A stretch of 64,000 nucleotides of DNA from the NCBI RefSeq assembly GCF_000725495.1, contig NZ_JNZD01000001.1, positions 124,001 to 188,000 of the forward strand, in the 5' to 3' direction. The notes beneath the pieces are model-generated. The model ran no database searches. It was given only the letters and a program-made list of their open reading frames with translations, and was not told the origin of the DNA. The position numbers were made by a program, and so were the translations under genes. Numbering within the stretch: position 1 is the first letter of the stretch; the number at the start of each line of letters is the position of its first letter. Of this stretch, positions 7,880-15,862 are shown piece by piece. Source of the DNA: Streptomyces aureus (GTDB lineage: Bacteria; Actinomycetota; Actinomycetes; Streptomycetales; Streptomycetaceae).

Positions 7880-8749
7880 ATGACACCGTCCGACCCGTCC
7901 GCCGCCCCGGCCGACACCCTCACGGATGGGCCGCGGCGCGGGCGCGGCCGGACACCGGGCCGGGTCCGGGGCGGGACCCCGCTCCCGCTGCTGGTGCCCG
8001 CCCTCGTCGGGCTCGCCTTCCTGCTGCTCCCGCTCGTCGCGCTGCTGATCCGGGCGCCGTGGCGCAGCCTCCCGGACCAGCTCGCCAAGCCCGAGGTCTG
8101 GCAGGCCCTCAGGCTCTCGCTGTTCTCGGCCACGGCGGCCACCGCGGTGAGCCTGGTGCTCGGGGTCCCGCTCGCCTGGCTGCTGGCGCGTACGCGGTTC
8201 CCCGGGCGCGGACTCGTGCGGGCGCTGGTCACCCTGCCGCTCGTCCTGCCCCCGGTCGTCGGCGGTGTCGCGCTGCTGCTGGCGCTCGGCCGCAACGGCG
8301 TCGTGGGCCGGCTGCTCGACACGTGGTTCGGGATCACGCTGCCCTTCACGACGGCCGGCGTGGTCGTGGCCGAGGCCTTCGTCGCCATGCCCTTCCTGGT
8401 CATCAGCGTCGAAGGCACCCTGCGGGCGGCCGACCCGCGCTACGAGGAGGCCGCCATGACCCTCGGCGCCTCCCGCTTCACCGCGTTCCGCCGGGTCACG
8501 CTGCCCCTGATCGCGCCGGGCATCGCAGCCGGTTCCGTGCTGGCCTGGGCCCGGGCCCTCGGCGAGTTCGGCGCGACGATCACGTTCGCGGGCAACTTCC
8601 CGGGCCGCACCCAGACCATGCCGCTGGCCGTCTACCTGGCCCTGCAGAGCGACCCGGACGCCGCGATCGCCCTGAGTCTGGTGCTGCTCCTGGTGTCGGT
8701 CGCGGTCCTGGCCGGACTGCGCGACCGCTGGATGACGGCGGCCTCATGA
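7880..8749 (+). CDS. modB: molybdate ABC transporter permease
   Basis: Protein of 289 residues: a basic cytoplasmic N-terminus of about 35 residues, then six hydrophobic segments. The permease coupling loop is at about residues 190-215 (EEAAMTLGASRFTAFRRVTLPLIAPGI, the EAA motif). The family forms the transmembrane channel for molybdate with ModC as ATPase. The stop TGA overlaps an ATG that opens a 22-codon mini-ORF reaching into the modC start, which may keep ribosomes moving into modC. Confidence 0.92.
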   Translation: MTPSDPSAAPADTLTDGPRRGRGRTPGRVRGGTPLPLLVPALVGLAFLLLPLVALLIRAPWRSLPDQLAKPEVWQALRLSLFSATAATAVSLVLGVPLAWLLARTRFPGRGLVRALVTLPLVLPPVVGGVALLLALGRNGVVGRLLDTWFGITLPFTTAGVVVAEAFVAMPFLVISVEGTLRAADPRYEEAAMTLGASRFTAFRRVTLPLIAPGIAAGSVLAWARALGEFGATITFAGNFPGRTQTMPLAVYLALQSDPDAAIALSLVLLLVSVAVLAGLRDRWMTAAS

Positions 8750-8814
8750 GCGGCGCGCGGACGAGGACCGGGAACGACCGCCGGGCCGAGGAGGAAGAGG
8801 TGGTCGCGCCATGA
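8746..8814 (+). CDS. 22-codon bridging mini-ORF between modB and modC
   Basis: An ATG overlaps the modB stop (ATGA at 8746-8749). The frame runs 22 codons, and its own TGA overlaps the modC ATG in a second ATGA (8811-8814). The peptide is charged (Arg-rich, then a run of Glu). It has no recognisable domain. Such a frame fills the 61-base gap exactly and could couple modC translation to modB. Whether the peptide itself matters is unknown. Confidence 0.4.
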   Translation: MSGARTRTGNDRRAEEEEVVAP

Positions 8815-9989
8815 CCGAGGCGCACGAGGCGCATCCGGCACGGACGGCCGAACCGACCGACAAGGACACGGCCGGCGACCCGACCGGCACGAACACGGAC
8901 GTCGGCCCGACCGGCACGGACACGACCGGCGACCCGACCGGCACGGACACGGGTCTCGACGCCCGGCTCGTCGTCCGGCGCGGCACCTTCCTCCTCGACG
9001 TCGAACTCGCCGCCGCCCCCGGTGAGGTCGTGGCCCTGCTCGGCCCCAACGGGGCGGGCAAGACGACGGCGCTGCGCGCGCTGGCCGGGCTCACCCCGCT
9101 GTCCGAGGGCGGCCGGCTGCGCCTGGACGGCGCCGCCCTGGACCGTACGCCGCCCGAGGCACGCCCCGTCGGCGTCGTCTTCCAGGACTACCTCCTCTTC
9201 CCGCATCTGTCCGCGCTCGACAACGTCGCCTTCGGCCCGCGCTGTCAGGGCGTGCCCAAGGCGGAGGCCCGGGCCCAGGCCGCCGTCTGGCTGGAGCGCA
9301 TGGGTCTCGCCGAGTTCGCCGGGACCAGGCCGCGCCGGCTCTCCGGCGGACAGGCGCAGCGGGTCGCCGTCGCGCGCGCCCTGGCCACCCGCCCCCGACT
9401 GCTGCTGCTCGACGAACCCCTCGCGGCGCTCGACGCCCGGACCCGGCTGGACGTGCGGGCCCAGCTGCGGCACCACCTGGCCGACTTCGAGGCCGTCGCC
9501 GTCCTGGTGACGCACGACCCGCTGGACGCGATGGTGCTGGCCGACCGGCTGGTGGTCGTCGAGGACGGCAGGGTGGTCCAGGAGGGCGGGCCCTCGGACA
9601 TCGCCCGCAGGCCCCGCACCGACTACATCGCCCAGCTCGTCGGGCTCAACCTGTACCGGGGCGAGGCCGAGGGCCACACCGTGGCGCTGGAGGCGGGCCC
9701 GGCGATCACCACGACCGAGCGGCTCGACGGACCCGTCTTCGTGGCGTTCCCGCCGGGGGCCGTGACGCTCCACCGCGACCGGCCCACCGGCTCCAGCGCC
9801 CGCAACCTGTGGCAGTGCCGGGTCGCGGGGCTGGAGACGCACGGGGACCAGATCCGGGTGGCCCTCACCGGCGAACTCCCGCTGGCCGCCGACCTGACGA
9901 CGGTCGCCGCGGCGGAGCTGGGCCTGCACGCGGGCGCTCCGGTGTGGGCCACGGTGAAGGCGGCCCAGACGCACGCCTACCCGGCCTAG
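8811..9989 (+). CDS. modC: molybdate ABC transporter ATP-binding protein
   Basis: Protein of 392 residues. Residues about 1-48 are an unusual repeat-rich extension (GDPTGT and DTTGDPTGTDTG units). The ATPase follows: Walker A GPNGAGKTT at about residue 77, Q-loop VVFQDYLLFPH, signature LSGGQAQR at about 177, Walker B LLLLDEPLAALD, and the switch His in VLVTHDPLDA. A C-terminal TOBE-like part (about residues 300-392) is typical of ModC. It energises molybdate import with ModAB. GAGGAGG lies upstream of the ATG inside the mini-ORF. Confidence 0.92.
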   Translation: MTEAHEAHPARTAEPTDKDTAGDPTGTNTDVGPTGTDTTGDPTGTDTGLDARLVVRRGTFLLDVELAAAPGEVVALLGPNGAGKTTALRALAGLTPLSEGGRLRLDGAALDRTPPEARPVGVVFQDYLLFPHLSALDNVAFGPRCQGVPKAEARAQAAVWLERMGLAEFAGTRPRRLSGGQAQRVAVARALATRPRLLLLDEPLAALDARTRLDVRAQLRHHLADFEAVAVLVTHDPLDAMVLADRLVVVEDGRVVQEGGPSDIARRPRTDYIAQLVGLNLYRGEAEGHTVALEAGPAITTTERLDGPVFVAFPPGAVTLHRDRPTGSSARNLWQCRVAGLETHGDQIRVALTGELPLAADLTTVAAAELGLHAGAPVWATVKAAQTHAYPA

Positions 9990-9996
9990 CGGGTCC

Positions 9997-10116
9997 GCGG
10001 GGCCGGGGCGCCGCAAGGCCGCGGGGCCGGGGCGCCGCAAGGCCGATGGACCGGGACGCCGCAAGGCCGCGGGGCCGGGGCGCCGCAGGGCCGATGGACC
10101 GGGGCGCCGCAGGGCC
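9997..10116. repeat. five tandem copies of a 24-bp unit
   Basis: Unit boundaries fall at 9997, 10021, 10045, 10069 and 10093. Two sequence versions occur, one beginning gcggggccgg and the other gatggaccgg, both ending in ccgcaaggcc or ccgcagggcc. The array starts eight bases after the modC stop and is not in a supported gene. It is a likely hotspot for copy-number change. Confidence 0.85.
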
Positions 10117-10171
10117 GGGTGCCGCATGCCCGCCCCAGCCGCTCCTCGCCGGCCGGGGCGCCCACGTCCCC

Positions 10172-10225
10172 GCTCCGGCGCCCTGTGCCGCTCCAGCGCC
10201 CTGTGCCGCTCCGGCGCTACGTGCC
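10172..10225. repeat. three tandem copies of an 18-bp unit at the end of the FkbM gene
   Basis: Units gctccggcgccctgtgcc (10172-10189), gctccagcgccctgtgcc (10190-10207) and a diverged third copy (10208-10225). The third copy overlaps the last codons and stop of the methyltransferase gene, so the array abuts its 3-prime end. Confidence 0.75.
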
Positions 10226-11155
10226 GGTGCCCGTCGGCACGGCCGTCGCGCGGACCATCACGCAGTCGAACTCCACGACCCGGCCGGTCGCCTCCTCCCG
10301 CGACACCGGGTACATGCCGGTGATCTCGAAGCCGCTCTCCTCGTACACGGCGATGGCCTCGCCCATGCGGGGGCTGCCCTCGTACAGCCGCAGCGTCGCG
10401 ACCTCCGACTGCATGCCGACGAACTCCGCCGTACGTTCCCCGGCGCCCGCGAACACCTCCAGGTCGTAGCCCTGGGTGTCCATCTTCAGATAGGGGCGGG
10501 GGACGGTGATCCCGGCGAGCGCCGTGTCCATCATCCCGTCCAGACGGCGGATCTCGATCTCCTCGGTACGGGTCCTGGCGAAGCGCTTATAGCGGTCCTT
10601 GCCGTAATCACTGGGCGGGAGAAGGGAGTTCATGGTGTTCCAGCCCACGTGGATGGACTGGGTGGTGTCCTCCCGGCCGAGACCCATCCGGTGCACCTGC
10701 CAGTCGGGGTCGCCCTCGGCGGCCTGCCGGAGCTTCTCGAAGGCCTCCGAGGTCGGCTCGAAGGAGACGATCCGGCCGGTGTAGCCGAGACGGCGCAACT
10801 GGCGTCCGTACTGACCGGAGTTGGCGCCCACGTCGAAGACGCAGTTCACCTCGTACCGGCCGAGCAGGGCGGTGACGTGCTGCCCGCAGAGGTAGGAGGC
10901 GGCCGAGAGCTGGAACTTGCGTTCGTCGCCCGCCGTCTCCTTCTCGTCGAGCAGGAGACGGGCGCCGGTCCCGCCGAGCGGCACCTGCTTCCAGCCCGCC
11001 GTCCGCCCGCGCAGCACCAGGTCGGCGCCCTTGCCGAGGGCGACCCGTCTGCGCACCCCGCGCCGGTAGACCACCGCGGCTCCCGATCCGAGATCCAGTA
11101 CCTGCACTCCCAGCCGGGGAAGCAGACCTAGCAGCTTTCTGTGAAGGGTCGCCAT
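10217..11155 (-). CDS. FkbM family SAM-dependent methyltransferase
   Basis: Protein of 312 residues. The SAM-binding motif CVFDVGANSGQYGR lies at about residues 95-108, the acidic loop IVSFEPTSEAFEKL at about 118-131, and the FkbM hallmark LKMDTQGYDLEVFAGA at about 225-240. The family usually O-methylates sugars or polyketide-like acceptors. No biosynthetic cluster surrounds it here, so the acceptor is unknown; cell-wall or surface glycan is possible. AGGGTGGG precedes the ATG. It points toward modC, with the two short repeat arrays between them. Confidence 0.87.
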   Translation of the reverse strand: MATLHRKLLGLLPRLGVQVLDLGSGAAVVYRRGVRRRVALGKGADLVLRGRTAGWKQVPLGGTGARLLLDEKETAGDERKFQLSAASYLCGQHVTALLGRYEVNCVFDVGANSGQYGRQLRRLGYTGRIVSFEPTSEAFEKLRQAAEGDPDWQVHRMGLGREDTTQSIHVGWNTMNSLLPPSDYGKDRYKRFARTRTEEIEIRRLDGMMDTALAGITVPRPYLKMDTQGYDLEVFAGAGERTAEFVGMQSEVATLRLYEGSPRMGEAIAVYEESGFEITGMYPVSREEATGRVVEFDCVMVRATAVPTGTGT

Positions 11156-11235
11156 GGGCCCACCCTGTCAGAGATACGCGCGTGTCCACCGGGAGTTGGT
11201 TGAACCCCGTTTCGGCCGCGTGATACAGGCAAGGG

Positions 11236-11694
11236 ATGACCTCTCCTGAGACCGGTGTCCCTGCCCTGGCCGCGGCCCTGGACATGCGTCCCCACCCCGA
11301 GGGCGGCTGGTTCGTCGAGACCTGGACGGCGCCGCAGGCGTTCCTGCCCGACGGCTACCCCGGCTCCCGCGCCGCCGCCTCCGCCATCTACTTCCTCCTG
11401 ACGCCCGGCGACACCTCCGCCTGGCACACCGTCCGCTCGGACGAACTCTGGCTGTGGCACCGCGGCGGACCGCTGGACGTCCTGCTCGGCGGCGACGGCG
11501 CGAACCCCCAGTCCACCCCGCAGGTCGTGCGCCTCGGCCCCCGCGTCGAGGCGGGGGAGCGCCCCCAGGTCCTCGTCCCCGGCGGCGTCTGGCAGTCCGC
11601 CCGGCCGGCCGGTGACGAGGAGGTTCTGGTCAGCTGCGTGGTGGCGCCCGGCTTCGACTACGACGACTTCCGACTGCTGGACTCCGGCCGCTGA
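11236..11694 (+). CDS. DUF985 family cupin protein
   Basis: Protein of 152 residues with the conserved DUF985 opening PHPEGGWFVETW (about residues 16-27), then AIYFLLTPGDTSAWHTVRSDELW, then a C-terminal VSCVVAPGFDYDDFRLL. The fold is a single cupin barrel; the biochemical role in bacteria is not established. A TACAGG hexamer five bases before AAGGG and the ATG suggests a very short leader. It diverges from the methyltransferase gene. Confidence 0.87.
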   Translation: MTSPETGVPALAAALDMRPHPEGGWFVETWTAPQAFLPDGYPGSRAAASAIYFLLTPGDTSAWHTVRSDELWLWHRGGPLDVLLGGDGANPQSTPQVVRLGPRVEAGERPQVLVPGGVWQSARPAGDEEVLVSCVVAPGFDYDDFRLLDSGR

Positions 11695-11900
11695 ACAGGC
11701 AGGACCTCGGTGCCCGGCCCGCTCGTGGGACACCCTTGACGTGTCCGTGGCGGCTTTGTGACGCAGGTCGTTGGTTGCGGACACTCCCTGTGGGGCATCA
11801 CCCGAGGGCAGGACCGTCCGCGCACCGTTGCGCGCGGGGTCCCGGCCGCGGGGACGGAGCCGCCGGCCGGGTACCGGTCGTCCTGGGAGGGGGAAGAGAA

Positions 11901-12332
11901 GTGTCAGTCATGCGTGCGCACCAGCGCACCGTCCGGCCGACCGCCCGCGTGGAGTACACACTGCCGCGTACGGCCGTCTCGGCGGGCAGGGCCCGCAAGC
12001 TGACGACGGCGTTCCTGACCCGGCCACGGCCACGGCTCGCGCAGCCGACCGCGGACCAGGTCGACGACGCCACGCTGATCGCCTCCGAGCTGGTCGCCAA
12101 CGCCGTACGGCACGGCCGCAGCGGATGCCGGCTGCGGCTGCAGCTGGGGCACGGGCGGGTGACGGTCGAGGTGCGCGACGACAGTCCCGGACGTCCGCGG
12201 ATCGGTGTGCTGGACGCGGAATCGGAGAGCGGCCGGGGCCTGGCCATGGTCCAGCAGCTCGCCCACAGCCTGGAGATCGTCAGCACGGGTTTCGGCGGCA
12301 AGACCGTGCGCGCGGTGCTGGCGGTGCGGTAG
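11901..12332 (+). CDS. HATPase-type regulator (anti-sigma factor kinase-like)
   Basis: Protein of 143 residues with the single GHKL ATPase domain common in Streptomyces: N-box ELVANAVRHGRSG (about residues 60-72), G1 box VEVRDDSPGRP, and GRGLAMVQQLA (about 112-122). Such stand-alone proteins resemble SpoIIAB/RsbW and act as serine kinases on anti-sigma antagonists; two PP2C phosphatases that could oppose it lie elsewhere in the window (23025 and 41188). The GTG at 11901 is chosen because GGAGGGGG sits seven bases upstream; the ATG nine bases later is an alternative. Confidence 0.85.
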   Translation: MSVMRAHQRTVRPTARVEYTLPRTAVSAGRARKLTTAFLTRPRPRLAQPTADQVDDATLIASELVANAVRHGRSGCRLRLQLGHGRVTVEVRDDSPGRPRIGVLDAESESGRGLAMVQQLAHSLEIVSTGFGGKTVRAVLAVR

Positions 12333-12473
12333 CGGGGCTTTCCCGCCGGCCCACCTTCGGCTTCGACTTCGGCTTCCGCTTCGGCGATTCCGCCGGGGCG
12401 ATTCGGGTTTGAAGCAGTCGAAAAAAGGGAAAGGCCACCGAAAATTCATCGGAATTTCAATGGCCGCAAAAAC

Positions 12474-12517
12474 GGACGGCCGGTGCCCGCACCTCGCGGT
12501 GCGAACCCCGGCCGTCC
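12474..12517 (-). terminator. intrinsic terminator of the cold-shock gene
   Basis: A 10-bp stem GGACGGCCGG/CCGGCCGTCC holds a smaller inner hairpin in its loop and is followed, reading the minus strand, by GTTTTTG. It lies 12 bases after the cold-shock stop codon. Upstream, 12333-12473 holds only short cttcggcttc-type repeats. Confidence 0.8.
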
Positions 12518-12528
12518 GGTGTCCCTGA

Positions 12529-12732
12529 CTAGGCGGGGACGATGTTCTCCGCCTGCGGGCCCTTCTGGCCCTGCGTGACGTCGAAGGTGACCTTCTGGCC
12601 TTCCTGAAGCTCACGGTAGCCAGAGCTGGCGATGTTCGAGTAGTGGGCGAAGACGTCCGCGCCGCCGCCGTCCTGCTCGATGAAGCCGAAGCCCTTTTCC
12701 GAGTTGAACCACTTCACGGTGCCGGTAGCCAT
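12529..12732 (-). CDS. CspA family cold-shock protein
   Basis: Protein of 67 residues, the normal length for the family. It has RNP1 KGFGFIEQ (about residues 14-21) and RNP2-like DVFAHYSNI (about 27-35), and ends in the usual GPQAENI motif. It binds single-stranded RNA and DNA as a chaperone and is usually abundant. AGGAG lies six bases before the ATG. It is followed by a strong terminator and preceded by a hairpin-containing leader, so it is monocistronic and possibly regulated after transcription. A MerR-like gene lies upstream in the same direction, 278 bases away. Confidence 0.95.
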   Translation of the reverse strand: MATGTVKWFNSEKGFGFIEQDGGGADVFAHYSNIASSGYRELQEGQKVTFDVTQGQKGPQAENIVPA

Positions 12733-12760
12733 GCAAAATCTCCTATGGGGCTGAGCTCGA

Positions 12761-12781
12761 AGGTCCACACCTCGTGGACCT
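12761..12781 (-). promoter_or_regulatory. hairpin in the 5-prime leader of the cold-shock mRNA
   Basis: A perfect 8-bp stem AGGTCCAC/GTGGACCT with a 5-base loop lies 28 bases before the ATG. Leader structure of this kind is a known control feature of cold-shock mRNAs; function here is inferred. The rest of 12733-13010 is locally A/T-richer (about 12830-12930), fitting a promoter, but I cannot place -10/-35 elements firmly. Confidence 0.5.
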
Positions 12782-13010
12782 GCGTCGCCGCAATGAAGCC
12801 CCAACCGGAATACACCGGAAAATCTTTGGGAACCACAACTGCAACTGAAACCGACAATAGCACGTCGAACGCCTCGAAGCGGGAGCACTATCTCACCGGG
12901 GCGCGGGGAATATAAAAATCTCACGACCCTGCGCGGCAAATTCTGTATCGGCCGGTGCAGATATCCCGGGGGCGCCGGGAAACGCCCCTCGCGTGCCCCT
13001 GGAGGCCCGT

Positions 13011-13325
13011 TCACGCGTCCTGCGGCGCCGACCCCCGCAGCTCCGCGTTGATCCGCAGCGCCTCGTCCAGGCTGTCCTCCAGCGAGACGATTCTGCACGC
13101 GGCCTCGACGGGCGTGCCCTGGTCGACGAGGTCCCGGGCGCGGGACGCCAGCCGCAGCTGGTCGCGGGAGTAGCGGCGGTGGCCGCCCCCGGAGCGGAGA
13201 GGGGTGATCAGCCCCGCCTCCCCGACCGCCCGCAGGAAGGCGGGGGTGACGCCGATCAGCTCGGCCGCACTACCCATGGTGTAGACGGGGTGGTCGTCGT
13301 CCTCGGACCGGTCGGTGGAACTCAT
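13011..13325 (-). CDS. small MerR-like helix-turn-helix regulator
   Basis: Protein of 104 residues. Residues about 15-85 form a MerR-type winged helix ([19 protein letters not shown], then [14 protein letters not shown]), followed by a short helix. No C-terminal effector domain is present, so it is a minimal family member, of the HspR-like size class. The ATG at 13325 has AGGGAAG five bases upstream. It is transcribed toward the cold-shock gene. A control link between the two is possible but not shown. Confidence 0.82.
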   Translation of the reverse strand: MSSTDRSEDDDHPVYTMGSAAELIGVTPAFLRAVGEAGLITPLRSGGGHRRYSRDQLRLASRARDLVDQGTPVEAACRIVSLEDSLDEALRINAELRGSAPQDA

Positions 13326-13523
13326 GGTGCTTCCCTGGAGCGCGTGCATCACCTTCCACTCTGGCAGATCCCGGGCGGTGCGGGCCGGGATCCGGGCAAC
13401 GGGCCGGCGGGCGTCGCTCCGCGTACTCACCCGGACGGCCCGGTGCGCTGGTGGGGGGCCGTCGCCGGTGGTGGCGTGGAGGGACACAGCCCGACCTCGG
13501 GACCGTCCTCGGGAGGCCCTCGC

Positions 13524-14372
13524 ATGATCCGTCCGTCCTGTCTCGTCGCCTCCGCCCTCACCGCGGGGATGCTGCTCTCGACGGCCGCCTGCTCGAACGG
13601 CGGGGGCGACGGCTCTGGCTCCGCCCGTACGGACTCCCCCGCGTCCCCCGCCTCCACAGTCCCGGCCTCTCCCGTCGCCGAGGAACCCGGCGCCGCGTCG
13701 GCCTCGCCCTCCCCCTCGGTCCGCGAGCTGACCGAGGCCGAGGCGCGGGCGGCGCTGATCACCAACTCCGACCTGGGGTCCCAGTGGACCGAGTCGAAGG
13801 GCGTGGCGGCCTGGCACGACACGCTGCTCAAGAGCAAGGTCGACGCGTCCTCGTTCATCACGGACAAGGGGAACGCCCAGCAGTGCCAGAAGCTGCTGGA
13901 CGGCCTCTACTCGGAGGACCTGCTGGGCAAGCCGCGGGGGGCCGGTGCGGTCACCGGCTTCGACGACAGCGACAACAACGCCCAGATGCGCTACGAGGTG
14001 GCCTCGTACGGGAAGAACGCCCTGGACGCCCAGCTGAAGTGGCTCTCGACGCTGCCGGACCTGTGCGACCAGTTCACGGCCGTCAACGGCAAGGGCGACC
14101 GGCAGACCGTGCAGGTCATCGAGACGCAGCTGCCCCACGAGGGGGACGCCCGCCAGGGGCTGCGGGTGACGATGAACGGCAAGCTGGAGGGCGACCCCGA
14201 CACGCTGACGCTGGACTTCGCGGCGGTGCGGGTCGGCGACAGCGCCCTGTCCCTCACCAACGGGGGCCTCGGGGGAACCGAGCACCAGTCCACCGAACAG
14301 GCGGTGCAGGCGGGCACGAGCCGGCTCCAGGACGTGCTCGCGGGAAAGTCGCCGGCCCCGACCCAGGGCTGA
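13524..14372 (+). CDS. putative lipoprotein of unknown function
   Basis: Protein of 282 residues. The signal peptide ends in a TAAC lipobox (about residues 22-25). A Ser/Pro/Ala-rich linker runs to about residue 70. A soluble domain with two cysteines (near residues 121 and 182) follows, beginning REL TEAEARAALITNSDLGSQW. This is the layout of many streptomycete surface lipoproteins of unknown role with a sensor-domain-like fold. GGGAGG sits six bases before the ATG. The gene is monocistronic and diverges from the MerR-like gene. Confidence 0.8.
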   Translation: MIRPSCLVASALTAGMLLSTAACSNGGGDGSGSARTDSPASPASTVPASPVAEEPGAASASPSPSVRELTEAEARAALITNSDLGSQWTESKGVAAWHDTLLKSKVDASSFITDKGNAQQCQKLLDGLYSEDLLGKPRGAGAVTGFDDSDNNAQMRYEVASYGKNALDAQLKWLSTLPDLCDQFTAVNGKGDRQTVQVIETQLPHEGDARQGLRVTMNGKLEGDPDTLTLDFAAVRVGDSALSLTNGGLGGTEHQSTEQAVQAGTSRLQDVLAGKSPAPTQG

Positions 14373-14460
14373 GGACCGGGCCGGCCGGAGTGCCCCGGAC
14401 GTACCGCGGCCCGGACAGCCGGTGAGGCTGTCGCGGGCCGTGGGTGTCAGTGCGTGCGGG

Positions 14461-14682
14461 TCAGAGCCGGTCCATCCGGGTGTAGGGGCTCAGGACGCGG
14501 ACCTGGCGGGCGCCGAAGTCGACGAGCATCGCGATGCCCTCTTCGACACCGACGATCGTGCCCAGGCCGTACTGGTCGTGGGAGACACGGTCTCCGAGGC
14601 TGAACTCCTTGGCCACGGGCACTACGGGCGCAGCGAAGGGGCTGGTGGGCAGGTGGCGCCGGGGCGCGGAGGATTTACTCAT
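14461..14682 (-). CDS. free-standing Tudor-like protein resembling the PcrA/UvrD C-terminal domain
   Basis: Protein of 73 residues. After a short basic, disordered N-terminus, residues about 28-73 (FSLGDRVSHDQYGLGTIVG, then MLVDFGARQVRVL) closely resemble the Tudor-like C-terminal domain of PcrA/UvrD helicases, which is known to contact RNA polymerase. Here the domain stands alone without a helicase. Binding to RNA polymerase or another partner is an inference. The ATG at 14682 lacks a strong ribosome site; an upstream GTG cannot be excluded. Confidence 0.72.
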   Translation of the reverse strand: MSKSSAPRRHLPTSPFAAPVVPVAKEFSLGDRVSHDQYGLGTIVGVEEGIAMLVDFGARQVRVLSPYTRMDRL

Positions 14683-15120
14683 CGTGATTCCAGTATGGGC
14701 CCTGTTCCGGCGGGCGGTAGGGGTCGATGGTCTCGATCGCGCTCCGACTCGGCGTCCGTCAGGACTACGCGACACCGTGACCCGGCCCCCTCCCGCGCGG
14801 TCCCCGTCCGGGCCGGAGACGCGTTCCCCGAGGTCAGCCGCCGGGGCGCCGCGACGGGGGTCCTCCCGGTGTCCGGTGCGGCCCGGCGGGGCGAGTCCGT
14901 GACGCACCGGACACTCCACGACGGCGCGTCCCGGGCCTGCCGCGGCGGGCTCCGCCGGCCGCCCTCGGGGCGGGCGAGCGGGGGGCGTGCGCCGGAGCGC
15001 CCCCGGCCGGCCCGCCCTTCCGGAAGCCGGGCGTCCGGCTGACGCGGCGGGCGAGGACCGCGCGTCCGGCTGACGCGGCGGGGCGGGGACCGGCCGTCCG
15101 CCGGTTCCCGCCCCGTGGGG
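14683..15120. other. 438-bp intergenic stretch without a supported gene
   Basis: Open frames on both strands here have no domain, ribosome site or family resemblance. The only structure seen is a 20-bp exact direct repeat, gcgtccggctgacgcggcgg at 15031-15050 and 15062-15081, just after the end of the secreted-protein gene. Confidence 0.6.
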
Positions 15121-15741
15121 TCAGAGCAGGTCCAGCCGGGAGTAGACCCGGCCCAGGGTGTCGCGGACGACGACGCTCCGGGCCTCGAAGTCCGCACCGG
15201 CGGGCACGTCCGTGCTGACGTACCAGACGCCCCAGCCGGGGTGGCCCGCGAGCTCCAGGAGCTTGCCGTGCAGGGTCCCGGCCGTGGTCCGCACCGTGAC
15301 GCGCGAGGCGGTGCCCTTGCCGCCGTAGTACAGGCCGGACAGCGTGTAGTGCCCGCCGGCGGTGCCCTCGATCTGGGCCGTGACGCCGGGCGTGCCGAGG
15401 TCGATGTTCCCGTCGACCACGCTGCGGAACTGGGGCTCGGTGTCGCCGGGCGACGTCCAGTGCTTGCCCTCGGGCGTCAGCCAGAACTCGGCGCCGCCGG
15501 GCTCCTTGACGTGCTCGCCCGGGGCGACGATCCGGGCCGTGGGGGCGGCCTTGGCGACCGAGGCGGCGCGGGCGTGCGCCGCGAGGACGCTGACGTGCGC
15601 CGGCCCGGCGACGGTGGTCGCCGCGCGGGCGGCGGGCGCCGCCTTCTGGGGCGCCGCCCCGTACGCCGTCGTCGGCGCCGTGATCAGCGCGGCGGCGACG
15701 GCGGCCGCGGCCGCGGCCGCGTACCTCTTCATACCTGCCAT
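15121..15741 (-). CDS. secreted protein of unknown function
   Basis: Protein of 206 residues with a very Ala-rich Sec signal peptide (residues about 5-28, cleavage near AYGAA). The mature domain starts near residue 70 and is beta-rich (EFWLTPEGKHWTSPG, then HYTLSGLYYGGKGTASRV). I do not recognise it. No cysteines are present. GAGGAG lies ten bases before the first ATG, so the MAGM start is preferred to the internal Met. It lies downstream of the L,D-transpeptidase gene on the same strand (121 bases), so an envelope role is suggested by context only. Confidence 0.72.
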   Translation of the reverse strand: MAGMKRYAAAAAAAVAAALITAPTTAYGAAPQKAAPAARAATTVAGPAHVSVLAAHARAASVAKAAPTARIVAPGEHVKEPGGAEFWLTPEGKHWTSPGDTEPQFRSVVDGNIDLGTPGVTAQIEGTAGGHYTLSGLYYGGKGTASRVTVRTTAGTLHGKLLELAGHPGWGVWYVSTDVPAGADFEARSVVVRDTLGRVYSRLDLL

Positions 15742-15862
15742 GGACGGACAACTCCTCGTGGTGGTGGCGGTGTTCGGACTTCGAAGGGGCGCCGCTCCCC
15801 CGGGGACTCCCGGCGCCCGCCGGCCGGACGGCTCCGGCCGGAGACGTTCCGCGGGGGATGCG

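Noticed and set aside
9997..10116. CRISPR array
   Set aside because: The units are directly adjacent with no spacers, only 24 bp, and there are no cas genes.
10217..11155. FkbM methyltransferase as part of a secondary-metabolite cluster
   Set aside because: Neighbours are molybdate transport and a cupin; no synthase, carrier or export genes are present.
14422..15042. Plus-strand frame covering the Tudor-like gene and the following gap
   Set aside because: Antisense to the conserved 73-residue protein and without a domain.
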